A stretch of 64,000 bases of DNA. It comes from Cytophagales bacterium (lineage in GTDB: Bacteria; Bacteroidota; Bacteroidia; Cytophagales; Thermoflexibacteraceae). Made by a program: the position numbers and the translations under genes. The notes beneath the pieces were generated by a model, which was not told where the DNA came from, made no database searches, and saw nothing but the letters and a program-made list of their open reading frames with translations. The DNA is taken from assembly GCA_004294445.1 (NCBI GenBank), contig REAZ01000004.1, positions 94,476 to 158,475 on the forward strand, given 5' to 3'. Shown here piece by piece: positions 1 to 9,300 of the stretch (positions within the stretch are counted from its first letter, which is position 1; each line of letters starts with the position of its first letter).

Positions 1-1323
1 AAAAAGTTCTGCCTGATAAACATAAACGGTCAGTACGGGTCCAAAAATCTCCTCACAAATAGTGGTATATTGGTTATCGTCCACCCTAAAAATAGTAGGC
101 TCTATGAAGTAACCCACTGATTTGTCGTAGTTTCCACCTGCAACAAGTTCTACACCTTGGGCATTTTTTGCATCGTCTATGTATTTCGTAATTTTATCAA
201 AAGCACGCTCATCAATTACCGCATTGACAAAATTTCTGAAATCTTCGGGCGAACCCATTTTGATGCTTTTCAAATCTTCTACCAAATAGCCCTTTACTTC
301 TTCCCACAAATTAGCAGGAATATATGCCCTCGAAGCTGCCGAGCATTTCTGCCCCTGAAACTCAAAAGCCCCTCTTACTAAAGCTGTTGCTAAGGCTTTG
401 GCATCCGCAGACTTGTGGGCAACTACGAAATCTTTACCGCCTGTTTCGCCTACTATTCTTGGGTACGATTTATATTTGGGGATATTATTGCCAATGATTT
501 TCCATAAATGCTGGAAAACGCCTGTACTACCCGTAAAATGCAAGCCCGCAAAATCGGGGTGATTGAAAATAACATCTCCCGCATCTGCTCCTTCGGTATA
601 AATCAAATTAATTACGCCATCGGGCAAACCTGCCTCTATCAGTACCTCCATAATGACTTGGGCGGAATATATTTGCGTAAAAGCAGGTTTCCAAACTACA
701 GTATTCCCCATTAGGGCGGGTGCAATCGCCAAGTTTCCGCCTATAGCCGTAAAATTGAAGGGCGTAATGGCAAACACAAAACCCTCTAACGGTCTTTGCT
801 CTAAGCGATTCCAGATTCCTGCGGAAGAAATAACCTGCTGACTGTAGATTTCAGTCATAAAATAAACGTTAAACCGCAAAAAATCAATGAGTTCGCAAGC
901 AGCATCTATTTCTGCTTGGAAAGCATTTTTGGACTGCCCCAGCATGGTAGCAGCATTGATTTTGGCTCGATATTTTGTAGCGAGCAGGTCGGCAGCCTTC
1001 AAAAATATGCTTGCTCTGTGTTCCCAACTAAGGTTTGCCCAAGCATATTTTGCCCCCAAAGAAGCCCTTACCGCCTGCTCTACGTGTAAGCCATCGCCCA
1101 TGCTGAAATGCCCAAGCGTGTGCTGATGCTCGTAAGGAGGAGCAATACGCACTTTGTGGTCAGTAAAAACACGCTCACCACCAATATACATCGGAATATC
1201 GACTAATTCGCCTTTCATTTTGGCAAGCATCGCCTTAAGCTCTCGCTTTTCGGGAGAGTTTGGGGCATAATTCTTAACGGGTTCATTTATTGGTACGGGT
1301 ACTTTAAAGTTTCCAAAAGTCAT
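1..1323 (-). CDS. pruA: L-glutamate gamma-semialdehyde (1-pyrroline-5-carboxylate) dehydrogenase, C-terminus outside window
   Basis: This enzyme oxidises glutamate semialdehyde/P5C to glutamate with NAD+, the second step of proline catabolism. The frame is open from an ATG at 1323 to the window edge, giving 441 codons; the family is about 540 residues, so roughly 100 C-terminal residues are missing. Visible aldehyde dehydrogenase landmarks are the ITPFNFTAIGGN stretch, the WKPA cofactor region, HFTGSTGVF, VGETGGKDF with the general-base Glu, the catalytic Cys in GQKCSAASRAYI, and EEIFGPVLTVYVY. The N-terminus (MTFGNFKVPVPINEPV) is typical of the stand-alone group 1 P5C dehydrogenases of Bacteroidota. 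It lies downstream of tRNA-Pro on the same strand but is separated from it by a strong terminator, so it should have its own promoter. No proline dehydrogenase gene is seen here. Confidence 0.93.
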   Translation of the reverse strand, partial: MTFGNFKVPVPINEPVKNYAPNSPEKRELKAMLAKMKGELVDIPMYIGGERVFTDHKVRIAPPYEHQHTLGHFSMGDGLHVEQAVRASLGAKYAWANLSWEHRASIFLKAADLLATKYRAKINAATMLGQSKNAFQAEIDAACELIDFLRFNVYFMTEIYSQQVISSAGIWNRLEQRPLEGFVFAITPFNFTAIGGNLAIAPALMGNTVVWKPAFTQIYSAQVIMEVLIEAGLPDGVINLIYTEGADAGDVIFNHPDFAGLHFTGSTGVFQHLWKIIGNNIPKYKSYPRIVGETGGKDFVVAHKSADAKALATALVRGAFEFQGQKCSAASRAYIPANLWEEVKGYLVEDLKSIKMGSPEDFRNFVNAVIDERAFDKITKYIDDAKNAQGVELVAGGNYDKSVGYFIEPTIFRVDDNQYTTICEEIFGPVLTVYVYQAELF

Positions 1324-1362
1324 TTTTTCTTAATTTTATGCGTTAGAAATGCTTATTTTTTG

Positions 1363-1370
1363 CAAATATA
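1363..1370 (-). promoter_or_regulatory. Candidate -7 element of the pruA promoter
   Basis: On the minus strand the sequence TATATTTG fits the Bacteroidota -7 consensus TAnnTTTG. It lies about 40 nt before the pruA ATG and directly abuts the U-tract of the tRNA-Pro terminator. No good TTTG is found 19 nt further upstream, so the call rests on the -7 box and context. Confidence 0.35.
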
Positions 1371-1420
1371 AAAAAACAGTTTACAATTATTTGGCTTTCA
1401 AATAACTATAAACTGTTTTA
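1370..1420 (-). terminator. Rho-independent terminator of tRNA-Pro
   Basis: On the minus strand, immediately after the tRNA, AAACAGTTTA pairs with TAAACTGTTT through a long imperfect stem that also includes TTATTTG/CAAATAA around an AAAGC-type loop. Seven T residues follow. It separates the tRNA from pruA. Confidence 0.85.
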
Positions 1421-1421
1421 G

Positions 1422-1495
1422 TCGGAGTGACAAGATTTGAACTTGCGACCCCTTGCACCCCATGCAAGTACGCTACCGAGCTGCGCTACACTCCG
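1422..1495 (-). tRNA. tRNA-Pro (anticodon GGG)
   Basis: A 74-nt cloverleaf reads on the minus strand. The acceptor stem is CGGAGTG/CACTCCG with discriminator A, the D-arm contains AGCTCGGTA, and the anticodon stem CTTGC/GCAAG holds the loop ATGGGGT, giving anticodon GGG. The T-arm loop is TTCAAAT. The 3' CCA is not encoded. The acceptor and anticodon arms match bacterial tRNA-Pro closely. Confidence 0.95.
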
Positions 1496-1507
1496 ATTTT
1501 TGAGGTG

Positions 1508-1515
1508 CAAAAGTA
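1508..1515 (-). promoter_or_regulatory. Candidate promoter of tRNA-Pro (-7 box)
   Basis: TACTTTTG on the minus strand matches TAnnTTTG about 12 nt before the tRNA 5' end, which would place transcription start almost at the mature end. A weaker CTTG lies 20 nt further upstream as a -33 candidate. Confidence 0.55.
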
Positions 1516-1563
1516 GAAAATCAAAAATTAAATTCCAAGAAGATAAATATTTTTCTAAATGAT

Positions 1564-1594
1564 TTTGTAAAAAGATTTAAAATGTATAATTTTG
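1564..1594 (+). promoter_or_regulatory. Promoter of the rpsL operon
   Basis: TTTG (1564-1567), a 19-nt spacer, then TAATTTTG (1587-1594) match the Bacteroidota housekeeping promoter TTTG-N19-TAnnTTTG exactly. Start of transcription would be near 1601, leaving a leader of about 68 nt before rpsL. Confidence 0.85.
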
Positions 1595-1668
1595 CACTCC
1601 AAAATTCGGGAAGGTGAAAAAGACCTACACTTGTTTTGGGTAAACCGTTTATTATAAGTTTTTTATAA

Positions 1669-2094
1669 ATGCCTACAATACAGCAGTTAATTAGAAAAGG
1701 TCGTGAGAACAAGTCTTATAAGTCTAAGTCTCCTGCGCTTGATTCTTGTCCTCAGCGCAGAGGGGTATGTACGAAAGTATATACCACTACACCGAAAAAG
1801 CCAAACTCTGCAATGAGAAAAGTGGCTAAAGTTCGCCTTACGAATAAGAAAGAGGTTCTTGCTTATATTCCTGGCGAAGGACATAACTTACAAGAACACT
1901 CTATAGTGTTAGTAAGGGGCGGAAGGGTAAAAGACCTTCCAGGTGTACGTTATCACATCGTCAGAGGTGCATTAGACACTGCAGGTGTGAACGGAAGAAA
2001 GAAAAGCCGTTCTTTATACGGTGCAAAAAGACCTAAGCCAGGCGCAGCTCCTGCAGCAAAAGGCGCACCCGCAAAAGGTGGTAAGAAAAAATAA
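1669..2094 (+). CDS. rpsL: 30S ribosomal protein S12
   Basis: Ribosomal protein S12 forms part of the decoding centre of the 30S subunit. The 141-residue product carries the hallmark [13 protein letters not shown] (residues 39-51) and [17 protein letters not shown] segments. The lysines equivalent to the streptomycin-resistance positions (in KKPNSA and RVKDLP) are unmutated, consistent with a drug-sensitive allele. The core is followed by a low-complexity Ala/Pro/Lys-rich tail of about 18 residues (after KRPKPG) beyond the roughly 124 residues of E. coli S12. It is the first gene of rpsL-rpsG-fusA-rpsJ and is preceded by a textbook promoter. Confidence 0.98.
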   Translation: MPTIQQLIRKGRENKSYKSKSPALDSCPQRRGVCTKVYTTTPKKPNSAMRKVAKVRLTNKKEVLAYIPGEGHNLQEHSIVLVRGGRVKDLPGVRYHIVRGALDTAGVNGRKKSRSLYGAKRPKPGAAPAAKGAPAKGGKKK

Positions 2095-2151
2095 TTAATT
2101 TTTAATTTTTAAAAAAGTAGCCTTTCAGTAGGTTACAAATCTTTAAGCAAA

Positions 2152-2634
2152 ATGAGAAAAGCGAAACCAAAGAAGCGTTATCTTTTGCCTGACCCAAAGT
2201 TCAACGATGTGTTAGTTACAAGATTCGTGAACAATTTGATGGAAAGAGGCAAAAAATCGACAGCCTATACAATCTTCTACGAAGCCGTAGAATTGGTGGA
2301 GAATAGGTTGAGTAAAGGTGGAGACAAAGTGAGTGGTCTTGAAACTTGGAGAAAAGCATTAGGCAATGTGATGCCAGCAGTAGAAGTGCGTTCACGCAGA
2401 GTAGGCGGCGCAACTTTCCAAGTACCGACAGAAGTTCGCCCTGATAGAAAAGTATCTGTAGGCATAAAGTGGTTAATCAAATACGCAAGAAACAGAGGCG
2501 AAAAAACCATGACAGAAAGATTAGCGGGCGAAATTATGGCGGCAGCTAAAGGAGAAGGTGCGGCAGTAAAGAAGAAAGACGATACGCACAGAATGGCGGA
2601 GGCGAATAAGGCATTTTCACACTTTAAGTTTTAA
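2152..2634 (+). CDS. rpsG: 30S ribosomal protein S7
   Basis: S7 is a primary 16S rRNA-binding protein that nucleates the 30S head and contacts E-site tRNA. The 160-residue product has the family signature near the N-terminus ([17 protein letters not shown], residues 14-30) and the conserved [16 protein letters not shown] block (about 82-97), ending in [11 protein letters not shown]. The spacing is 57 nt from rpsL and only 6 nt to fusA, supporting co-transcription and translational coupling with EF-G. Confidence 0.98.
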   Translation: MRKAKPKKRYLLPDPKFNDVLVTRFVNNLMERGKKSTAYTIFYEAVELVENRLSKGGDKVSGLETWRKALGNVMPAVEVRSRRVGGATFQVPTEVRPDRKVSVGIKWLIKYARNRGEKTMTERLAGEIMAAAKGEGAAVKKKDDTHRMAEANKAFSHFKF

Positions 2635-2640
2635 AAGACA

Positions 2641-4770
2641 GTGGCAAAAGATTTAACTTACTTAAGAAATATCGGCATCATGGCACACATCGATGCTGGA
2701 AAAACTACAACTACGGAGCGTGTACTTTATTATACAGGTATTACACACAAAATAGGTGAAGTACATGACGGAGCGGCAACTACAGACTGGATGGAGCAAG
2801 AGCAGGAAAGAGGTATTACCATTACTGCTGCTGCTATCACTACCAACTGGAACTATCCTACCGTACAAGGTGATATAACTCCCGATACGCATGCCTACCA
2901 AATTAATATCATCGACACGCCCGGTCACGTGGACTTTACCGTAGAGGTAGAACGTTCTTTGCGTGTATTGGACGGTGCAGTTGCTTTGTTTTGTGCTGTT
3001 TCAGGCGTAGAGCCTCAGTCCGAAACTGTTTGGAGACAAGCGGATAAATATAAAGTGCCTCGTATCTGTTTTGTAAACAAAATGGATAGAGCTGGTGCGG
3101 ACTTCTTTAATGCGGTAAAGGAAATTAAGGAAAAATTAGGCGCAAGACCTGTGCCTTTGCAAATTCCTATTGGTGCAGAAGAAAATTTCAAAGGTGTAGT
3201 CGATTTAGTTACCAATGAGGCTATCATTTGGAATGAGGAAGACAAAGGAAAAACTTACAAAGTAGTGCCTATCCCTGAAGATATGAAAGAAGATGTAAGT
3301 AGCTGGAGGCAGCAACTTATAGAGTCTGTCGCAGAGTATGATGAGGCTTTGTTAGAAAAGTTTTTTGATGACCCAGATTCTATCACCAGAGAAGAAATCA
3401 TGGCAGCTGTGCGTAAGGCAGTGATTGATATGTCTTTCTCTCCAGTGCTATGCGGTTCTGCTTTCAAAAACAAAGGCGTTCAAGCCATGCTTGATGCGGT
3501 CATTGCCTATTTGCCATGTCCTCTGGATTTACCTCCTGTTGAAGGTATTAATCCTGATACTGAACAAATGGTAACAAGACAGCCAAAATCTACAGAACCT
3601 TTTGCGGCTTTGGCTTTCAAAATCATGACTGACCCATTTGTAGGTCGTTTGTGCTTTATGCGTGTTTATTCTGGTCGTTTGGATTCCGGTTCTTACGTTT
3701 ATAATACGCGCACACAGAAGAAAGACCGTATCTCAAGATTGGTACAAATGCACGCAAACAAGCAAAATCAGATTGATTCTGTAGAAGCAGGCGATATTTG
3801 TGCAGGTGTAGGTTTCAAAGACATCAAGACTGGTGATACGTTAGTAGATGAAAACAACAAAATTGTATTGGAATCTATGAGTTTCCCTGAGCCTGTTATC
3901 GGGTATGCTATTGAGCCTAAAAAGCAAGCAGACCAAGACAAGCTCGGTATGGCTATAGCCAAATTGTTAGAAGAAGACCCTACGTTGAAGGTATTTACTG
4001 ACCAAGAAACAGGACAGACTATCATCAGAGGTATGGGTGAACTTCACTTGGAAATTATCTTAGACCGTATGAAGCGTGAGTTTAAGGTGGAAGTAAATCA
4101 AGGTGCGCCACAAGTAGCTTATAAAGAATATTTTACAAGCAGCAGCAGGGAACACAGAGAAGTTTATAAGAAACAAAGTGGTGGTAAAGGTAAATTTGCC
4201 GACATCGTGTTTGAGTTATCGCCAAGAGAAGATGACAAAGAGGGTTTAGAGTTCGTGAACGAAATTGTTGGTGGTGTGATTCCAAAAGAATTTATCGCCC
4301 CAATCCAGAAAGGATTCACAGAAGCAATGAAAAATGGTGTATTGGCGGGTTTCCCCGTTACAGGTTACAAAGTACGCTTGTATCACGGTTCTTACCATGA
4401 TGTGGACTCTGATGCCTTATCATTTGAGTTGGCAGCACGTATTGGTTTCAAAGAAGCGGGTGCAAAAGCAAAACCAAAATTATTGGAGCCTATCATGGCT
4501 GTAGAAGTAACTACGCCAGAAGAGTTTACAGGTCCCGTAACTGGTGATTTGAACAAGCGACGTGGTTTGATGAAAGGTATGGACGGCAGAGCAGGCGCGC
4601 AAATCATTAAAGCTGATGTGCCTTTGTCTGAACTTTTTGGTTACGTAACTGATTTGCGTACTATCTCATCAGGAAGAGCATCGGCATCTTTGACATTCTC
4701 TCATTATGCAGAAGTGCCAATGAACATTGCAGAAGGCGTAATAGCACAAGTAAAGGGAAATAAGAAATAG
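2641..4770 (+). CDS. fusA: Elongation factor G
   Basis: EF-G is the GTPase that drives translocation on the ribosome. The start codon is GTG, 6 nt after the rpsG stop; the protein begins [20 protein letters not shown]. GTPase motifs are present: [12 protein letters not shown] (G1), a switch I with [14 protein letters not shown] (G3), [10 protein letters not shown] (G4) and CGSAF (G5). Domains II to V follow, including the domain IV region around [15 protein letters not shown] and the C-terminal [19 protein letters not shown]. At 709 residues the length is normal for Bacteroidota. Confidence 0.98.
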   Translation: MAKDLTYLRNIGIMAHIDAGKTTTTERVLYYTGITHKIGEVHDGAATTDWMEQEQERGITITAAAITTNWNYPTVQGDITPDTHAYQINIIDTPGHVDFTVEVERSLRVLDGAVALFCAVSGVEPQSETVWRQADKYKVPRICFVNKMDRAGADFFNAVKEIKEKLGARPVPLQIPIGAEENFKGVVDLVTNEAIIWNEEDKGKTYKVVPIPEDMKEDVSSWRQQLIESVAEYDEALLEKFFDDPDSITREEIMAAVRKAVIDMSFSPVLCGSAFKNKGVQAMLDAVIAYLPCPLDLPPVEGINPDTEQMVTRQPKSTEPFAALAFKIMTDPFVGRLCFMRVYSGRLDSGSYVYNTRTQKKDRISRLVQMHANKQNQIDSVEAGDICAGVGFKDIKTGDTLVDENNKIVLESMSFPEPVIGYAIEPKKQADQDKLGMAIAKLLEEDPTLKVFTDQETGQTIIRGMGELHLEIILDRMKREFKVEVNQGAPQVAYKEYFTSSSREHREVYKKQSGGKGKFADIVFELSPREDDKEGLEFVNEIVGGVIPKEFIAPIQKGFTEAMKNGVLAGFPVTGYKVRLYHGSYHDVDSDALSFELAARIGFKEAGAKAKPKLLEPIMAVEVTTPEEFTGPVTGDLNKRRGLMKGMDGRAGAQIIKADVPLSELFGYVTDLRTISSGRASASLTFSHYAEVPMNIAEGVIAQVKGNKK

Positions 4771-4795
4771 ACACTTTTTTAACTGTTAAAAAGAC

Positions 4796-5101
4796 ATGAC
4801 ACAGAAAATAAGAATAAAGTTGAAGAGTTATGACCATAATTTGGTTGATAAATCTTCGGAGAAAATCGTGAAAGCTGTCAAAGCTACAGGAGCAGTGGTA
4901 AGTGGTCCTATTCCTTTGCCTACTGAAAAAGAGAAGTTCACCGTACTTCGCTCACCTCACGTAAACAAGAAATCGAGAGAGCAATTCCAACTTTGCACTT
5001 ACAAAAGACTCATCGACATTTATTCTACGTCTGCAAAGACCGTAGATGCACTTATGAAGTTAGAACTTCCAAGTGGTGTAGATGTAGAAATCAAAGTTTG
5101 A
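4796..5101 (+). CDS. rpsJ: 30S ribosomal protein S10
   Basis: S10 is a 30S head protein that also binds NusB in antitermination. The 101-residue product is full length, with the typical [13 protein letters not shown] start, [19 protein letters not shown] and [14 protein letters not shown]. It lies 25 nt after fusA. In most Bacteroidota rpsJ leads straight into rplC and the long S10/spc operon; here a strong terminator and an unrelated convergent gene follow, so the operon stops at rpsJ. Confidence 0.97.
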   Translation: MTQKIRIKLKSYDHNLVDKSSEKIVKAVKATGAVVSGPIPLPTEKEKFTVLRSPHVNKKSREQFQLCTYKRLIDIYSTSAKTVDALMKLELPSGVDVEIKV

Positions 5102-5122
5102 TAAATCTCAAATAATAGATTT

Positions 5123-5159
5123 AAACCTATAAGATCTTATAGACCTTATAGGTTTTTTT
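5123..5159 (+). terminator. Rho-independent terminator after rpsJ
   Basis: AAACCTATAAG (5123-5133) and CTTATAGGTTT (5145-5155) form a perfect 11-bp stem with an 11-nt loop, running into a T-rich tract. It ends the rpsL operon and lies in the 62-nt gap to the convergent PLP gene. Confidence 0.9.
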
Positions 5160-5163
5160 ATTT

Positions 5164-6303
5164 TTACGCCAATGCTTGCGCCAAATCTGCTATCAAATCG
5201 TCAGCGTCTTCGATGCCAATACTTAAGCGAATTAATGAGTCTTTCAAACCTGCTTTTTCACGCTCCTCTTTGGGAATACTTGCGTGAGTCATACTTGCAG
5301 GGTGTCCGCAAAGTGATTCTACGCCGCCCAATGATTCTGCCAATGAAAACAGTTGGAATTTTTCCAATACCTGTAGAGCCATCTCTACACTATCATCTTT
5401 GAGGGTGAAAGAAAGCATCCCACCAAAGCCTTTCATTTGCTTTTTGGCAATGGCATGGTTAGGGTGCGAAGGAAGGCTGGGATGCCATACCTTGCCTATC
5501 TTCGGATGATTGATGAGGTATTGCGTAATTTTTTCACCATTGATGCAGTGTGCTTGCATACGCAAGTGTAGTGTTTTAATGCCTCGTAAGACCAAAAAAC
5601 AATCTTGTGGAGCAGGAACGGCTCCGCTTGCATTTTGAAGGAAGGCAAATTGCTGTGCTAAATCATCTCTGTTGGTAATGAGTGCGCCCATCACTACGTC
5701 AGAGTGTCCTGAAAGATATTTGGTAACAGAATGCATCACGATGTCTGCCCCTAATGCCAAAGGAAGCTGTAGATAAGGAGATGCAAATGTGTTATCCACG
5801 CCAAGTAATGCTCCAAATTGGTGTGTAATCGCTGCTACTGCCTCAATATCAATAATATTGAGTAATGGATTAGTAGGCGTTTCTATCCAAACTAATTTGG
5901 TATTTTTATTCATGTATGCCCTGATATTTTCGGCATCGCTCATATCTACAAAGTGAAACTTAATGCCATATTTCTCAAAAACTCGTCTAAATAGGCGGTA
6001 AGTACCTCCATATAAGTCATTGCAGGCTACTACCTCATCATTTGGGTTTAGCATCTTAATAACAGTATCAATCGCTGCCAAGCCTGAAGAAAAGCAAAAG
6101 CCATACTTGCCGTCTTCCAACGCTGCAATACTTGCTTGAAGTGCATTTCTGGTTGGGTTTTGGGTGCGGGCATATTCGTAGCCCTTGTGCTTGCCCGGTG
6201 AGGCTTGTACGTAAGTAGATGTTTGGTAGATGGGAGTCATGATAGCTCCCGTAGTTGGGTCTGGTTCTACGCCTGCGTGAACCGCTTTTGTTGCAAATTT
6301 CAT
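5164..6303 (-). CDS. Cystathionine gamma-synthase / gamma-lyase family PLP enzyme
   Basis: This is a trans-sulfuration enzyme of the Cys/Met metabolism PLP family, acting on cystathionine or O-acylhomoserine. The 379-residue product shows the family features: YEYARTQNPTR (about 43-53, the Tyr and Arg that contact the neighbouring subunit's PLP phosphate), FSSGLAA, WIETPTNPLL, VDNTFASPYLQ, the Schiff-base lysine K195 in SVTKYLSGHSD, and ESLGGVESLCGHPASMTH. Sequence alone does not separate the synthase (methionine synthesis) from the lyase (cysteine formation). It is flanked by terminators on both sides, so it is probably monocistronic. Confidence 0.9.
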   Translation of the reverse strand: MKFATKAVHAGVEPDPTTGAIMTPIYQTSTYVQASPGKHKGYEYARTQNPTRNALQASIAALEDGKYGFCFSSGLAAIDTVIKMLNPNDEVVACNDLYGGTYRLFRRVFEKYGIKFHFVDMSDAENIRAYMNKNTKLVWIETPTNPLLNIIDIEAVAAITHQFGALLGVDNTFASPYLQLPLALGADIVMHSVTKYLSGHSDVVMGALITNRDDLAQQFAFLQNASGAVPAPQDCFLVLRGIKTLHLRMQAHCINGEKITQYLINHPKIGKVWHPSLPSHPNHAIAKKQMKGFGGMLSFTLKDDSVEMALQVLEKFQLFSLAESLGGVESLCGHPASMTHASIPKEEREKAGLKDSLIRLSIGIEDADDLIADLAQALA

Positions 6304-6329
6304 GTTTTTGAATGATTATGAGTGTTTGT

Positions 6330-6374
6330 AAAAAAATCAATGCTTGCAAAATTTTACAATTTCACAAGCATTGA
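6330..6374 (-). terminator. Rho-independent terminator of the giant secreted protein gene
   Basis: On the minus strand TCAATGCTTG (6374-6365) pairs perfectly with CAAGCATTGA (6346-6337), followed by a run of seven T. It lies 24 nt beyond the stop of the 3,300-residue gene and before the next minus-strand gene. Confidence 0.85.
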
Positions 6375-6398
6375 AAACATATAAAATTAATTTATCGC

Positions 6399-9300
6399 TT
6401 ACTTAACAACTAATTTCCTCACATAGTTCTCTTTTGGAGTAGCTACAATGAGTGTGTAGAATCCTTTGGCAAAGTCAGCAGGAAGTTGGATAACTCCGCC
6501 TTCAAACTTGAATCGCTGGAAGAACATCTGCCTGCCCAAAGCATCCATCATGCGTATTTCTATCTCGTTCCCTGCTGCTGCTCTTGGCAAAATAAGATTG
6601 AACCCGATGCCTTCGCTACTTGGATTTGGGAACACTTGCAACTCTTGCCCTTCGCCATCAAAAGTTACAGAAACTACTTTGGTGAGCGTTTCTTTGCCAT
6701 CTAAGTCCACCTGCAACAAGCGATAATAGTTTATTCCTTGTACGGGCTTTTCATCTACAAAAATATATTTGATATTCGAAGTAGCATTGCCTCTTGCTTC
6801 GACTCTGCCGATAGCAACAAAGTTTTTGCCATCAGTACTTCGCTGCACTATGAAATGGCTGCTGTTGCGCTCTGAGATAGTTTCCCACTTTACATCTACA
6901 GCCAGATTGTTCTTGAAAGCATCAAAGCTAAGGAACTCTACAGGCAACGGACTTACCGTAGAAACAGGAGAAAACTTGGTAAATGTAGTAAAAGTATTAC
7001 GCGTAGCTGGGTCTATATAGCAACTATTCCCAAAGCCCCAATTGTCTGCCTCATCTGACCTTTTAGCAAAAGTAACAAGTGTAGGCGTGCCACAGGTAAA
7101 TGCAGACGGTATAGAAGGCATATTTAAGTTATAGCTTATGCCAGAGGTCAGAGATACCTCTGTACCATTTACATTCAATGGTTTCAAATCCCAATAACCT
7201 CCCGTACAGAAGTCATAAAGCAAACTATTTCCCGAACAAACATCAAAGCGCGTACCCGGTAGCTTAGGCGTTGTATAGGCAACACTCGCATTGCGTGCAT
7301 CAAAATATGCCCTCACACTCACAGCACCTCCTGTCAAAGCCGTATTTTGTTTAAAATTTAATTCTCTGTAGCCTTGTAATACGCCTACATTACCTGCACC
7401 ACTCGCATCCCCACCTACTGGAAATTTATATGATTTGGTAGCGAAGTCAGCACCATTAATATCCCTACGCAATTTTAAATTGGTTTCAGAAGCGGTATAA
7501 CCATCATTGGTAGTAACGATATAACTATTCGCACTTCCGCCTACCAAGGAAGTTGCTGGGTCGGAGTCCGTCAAATATACTTCTCTCGCTCCCGTACTCA
7601 GTTTACCCGTGATATAGCCATTGGTCAAGGTCAGTGTTTTGTCTATTATTAAGTCCCCACGAATGATATCCAAGTTACTCGTAAGTGCTGGCTCGTTTAC
7701 TATCAGGTTGTAAAACTCTTGAGCGCAAGTGGGGCATAGCGTGGCTAATTTTCCGCTCCTATAATAAGATTGGTCGCCTGCCGCCGCCTTACTAAAGGTA
7801 ACAGTTCCATTGTTATGCACAAAACTTGCCCCAGAAAGTGTGTTGGGTCCAGAGCCACTTTCATCATTCAAAAAGGTTGGAAGGAGAGGAGGATAGTTAA
7901 AAAACTGATTGCCTATCCCTTTAGGATTGAAAGCATCTGTGTTATCTGCCCCACTGATGAAGTTATCGCCTTGGAATCTCATACTTTTACCATTGGCATC
8001 AAAAGTACCATCCACAAGTGCAAAATTTCCATAAATATCTATATCATCACTTAGCTGCACTATCTGATTAACAGATTGTTTTCTGATAATTAGGTTTGGG
8101 AAAGGGTTATTAATACTCCCATCTTTATACAGAAAATCTCCTGAAATAATAGTAGGTGTGAATACTCCCGATGCCGTTTGAGCAGCTAACTGACCAGCAG
8201 TAGAAGTAAAGGTAATGGAAGATCGATAATCGTTTGCCGTTCCAACATCTAAAGTTTTTAACCAATCTATCATAATATCAGGGTCTGCTGCTGCGTTTTT
8301 CTTGGCTATCAAATCTCCACAAATATCTAAGTTCCAAGGCTTCGGACCTGCCTCCGTTTTAATAGTAAGCGTTGCTCCATGCTCTATGGTGAGTGTACGT
8401 ACCTTTGCCAAGTTTGATGTGTTTATATTCCTCGCATTGGTCAAATCGTATGCAGGGTGTCCACCTGTATAGGCATTTGGCACGCTGGTATTTGCACTTG
8501 CCTGAATAATAGGGAAATAATATGTCCCCAAAAGCGAACTTGCCGCAGGATTGGTAGATTCTGCTGGAATAATTACATCTGCATCACAATCGGGTAGTAC
8601 GCAGTTGCCCCAATTGTCGGGATTGAACCAGTCAGTATTGAAACCTCTCCATAAAAACTTATTCGCCGAAGGGAATATATTGGTATTGCCGTCACAACGA
8701 TAGAACATGATGTCGTCTATGCCCAAATCATTACCACTTCGCACCGTACTGATGTTACGAACAGAGAACTCTACAGTAGTTAGCTCTCCGCTGTTCCATA
8801 GGTAAGTATATTGCTGCCATACGCATCTCAGGTCATTTCCCTGCAAAAGTAGGTTATTGCCTATCTGCGTACAGTTGGCAAAAACACCGTAAATAGCTGA
8901 AATACTATTGAGGTTTACTGCCCAAAAGCTGAACACATAGTCTGTATTTTTTCTTACCTTGAAACGCTGCGTCCACATCTTAGCTGCAGTGCCGTAGTCC
9001 CCGTTTGCTATCTCTAAGCGACCTCCGCTTGGAGAGGAGTTGTAGGGATAAGTTCTGATGTTCGCCAATGTGTAGTTAGGATTATTATTTCCATTGTAAG
9101 AAGTAACTTGAATAGGCAAGGCGGTAAAAGGAGGACCTCCACGCCCACCGCTTGGGATATTAGGGGCTATAGAAACTCCTGTACCCGCAGAAGTGTAGTT
9201 CCAGGTAGTACCTGTGGCAGCACTTCCCCACAAGCTACCACCGCCCGCAGGATTCCGAGAGCCACTATAGTCTGTGCCGTCTGCATCACACACGTCTCCC

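Noticed and set aside
1422..1495. tRNA-Pro as an integration site
   Set aside because: No repeated tRNA 3' end, integrase or mobile cargo is found next to it; flanks are housekeeping genes.
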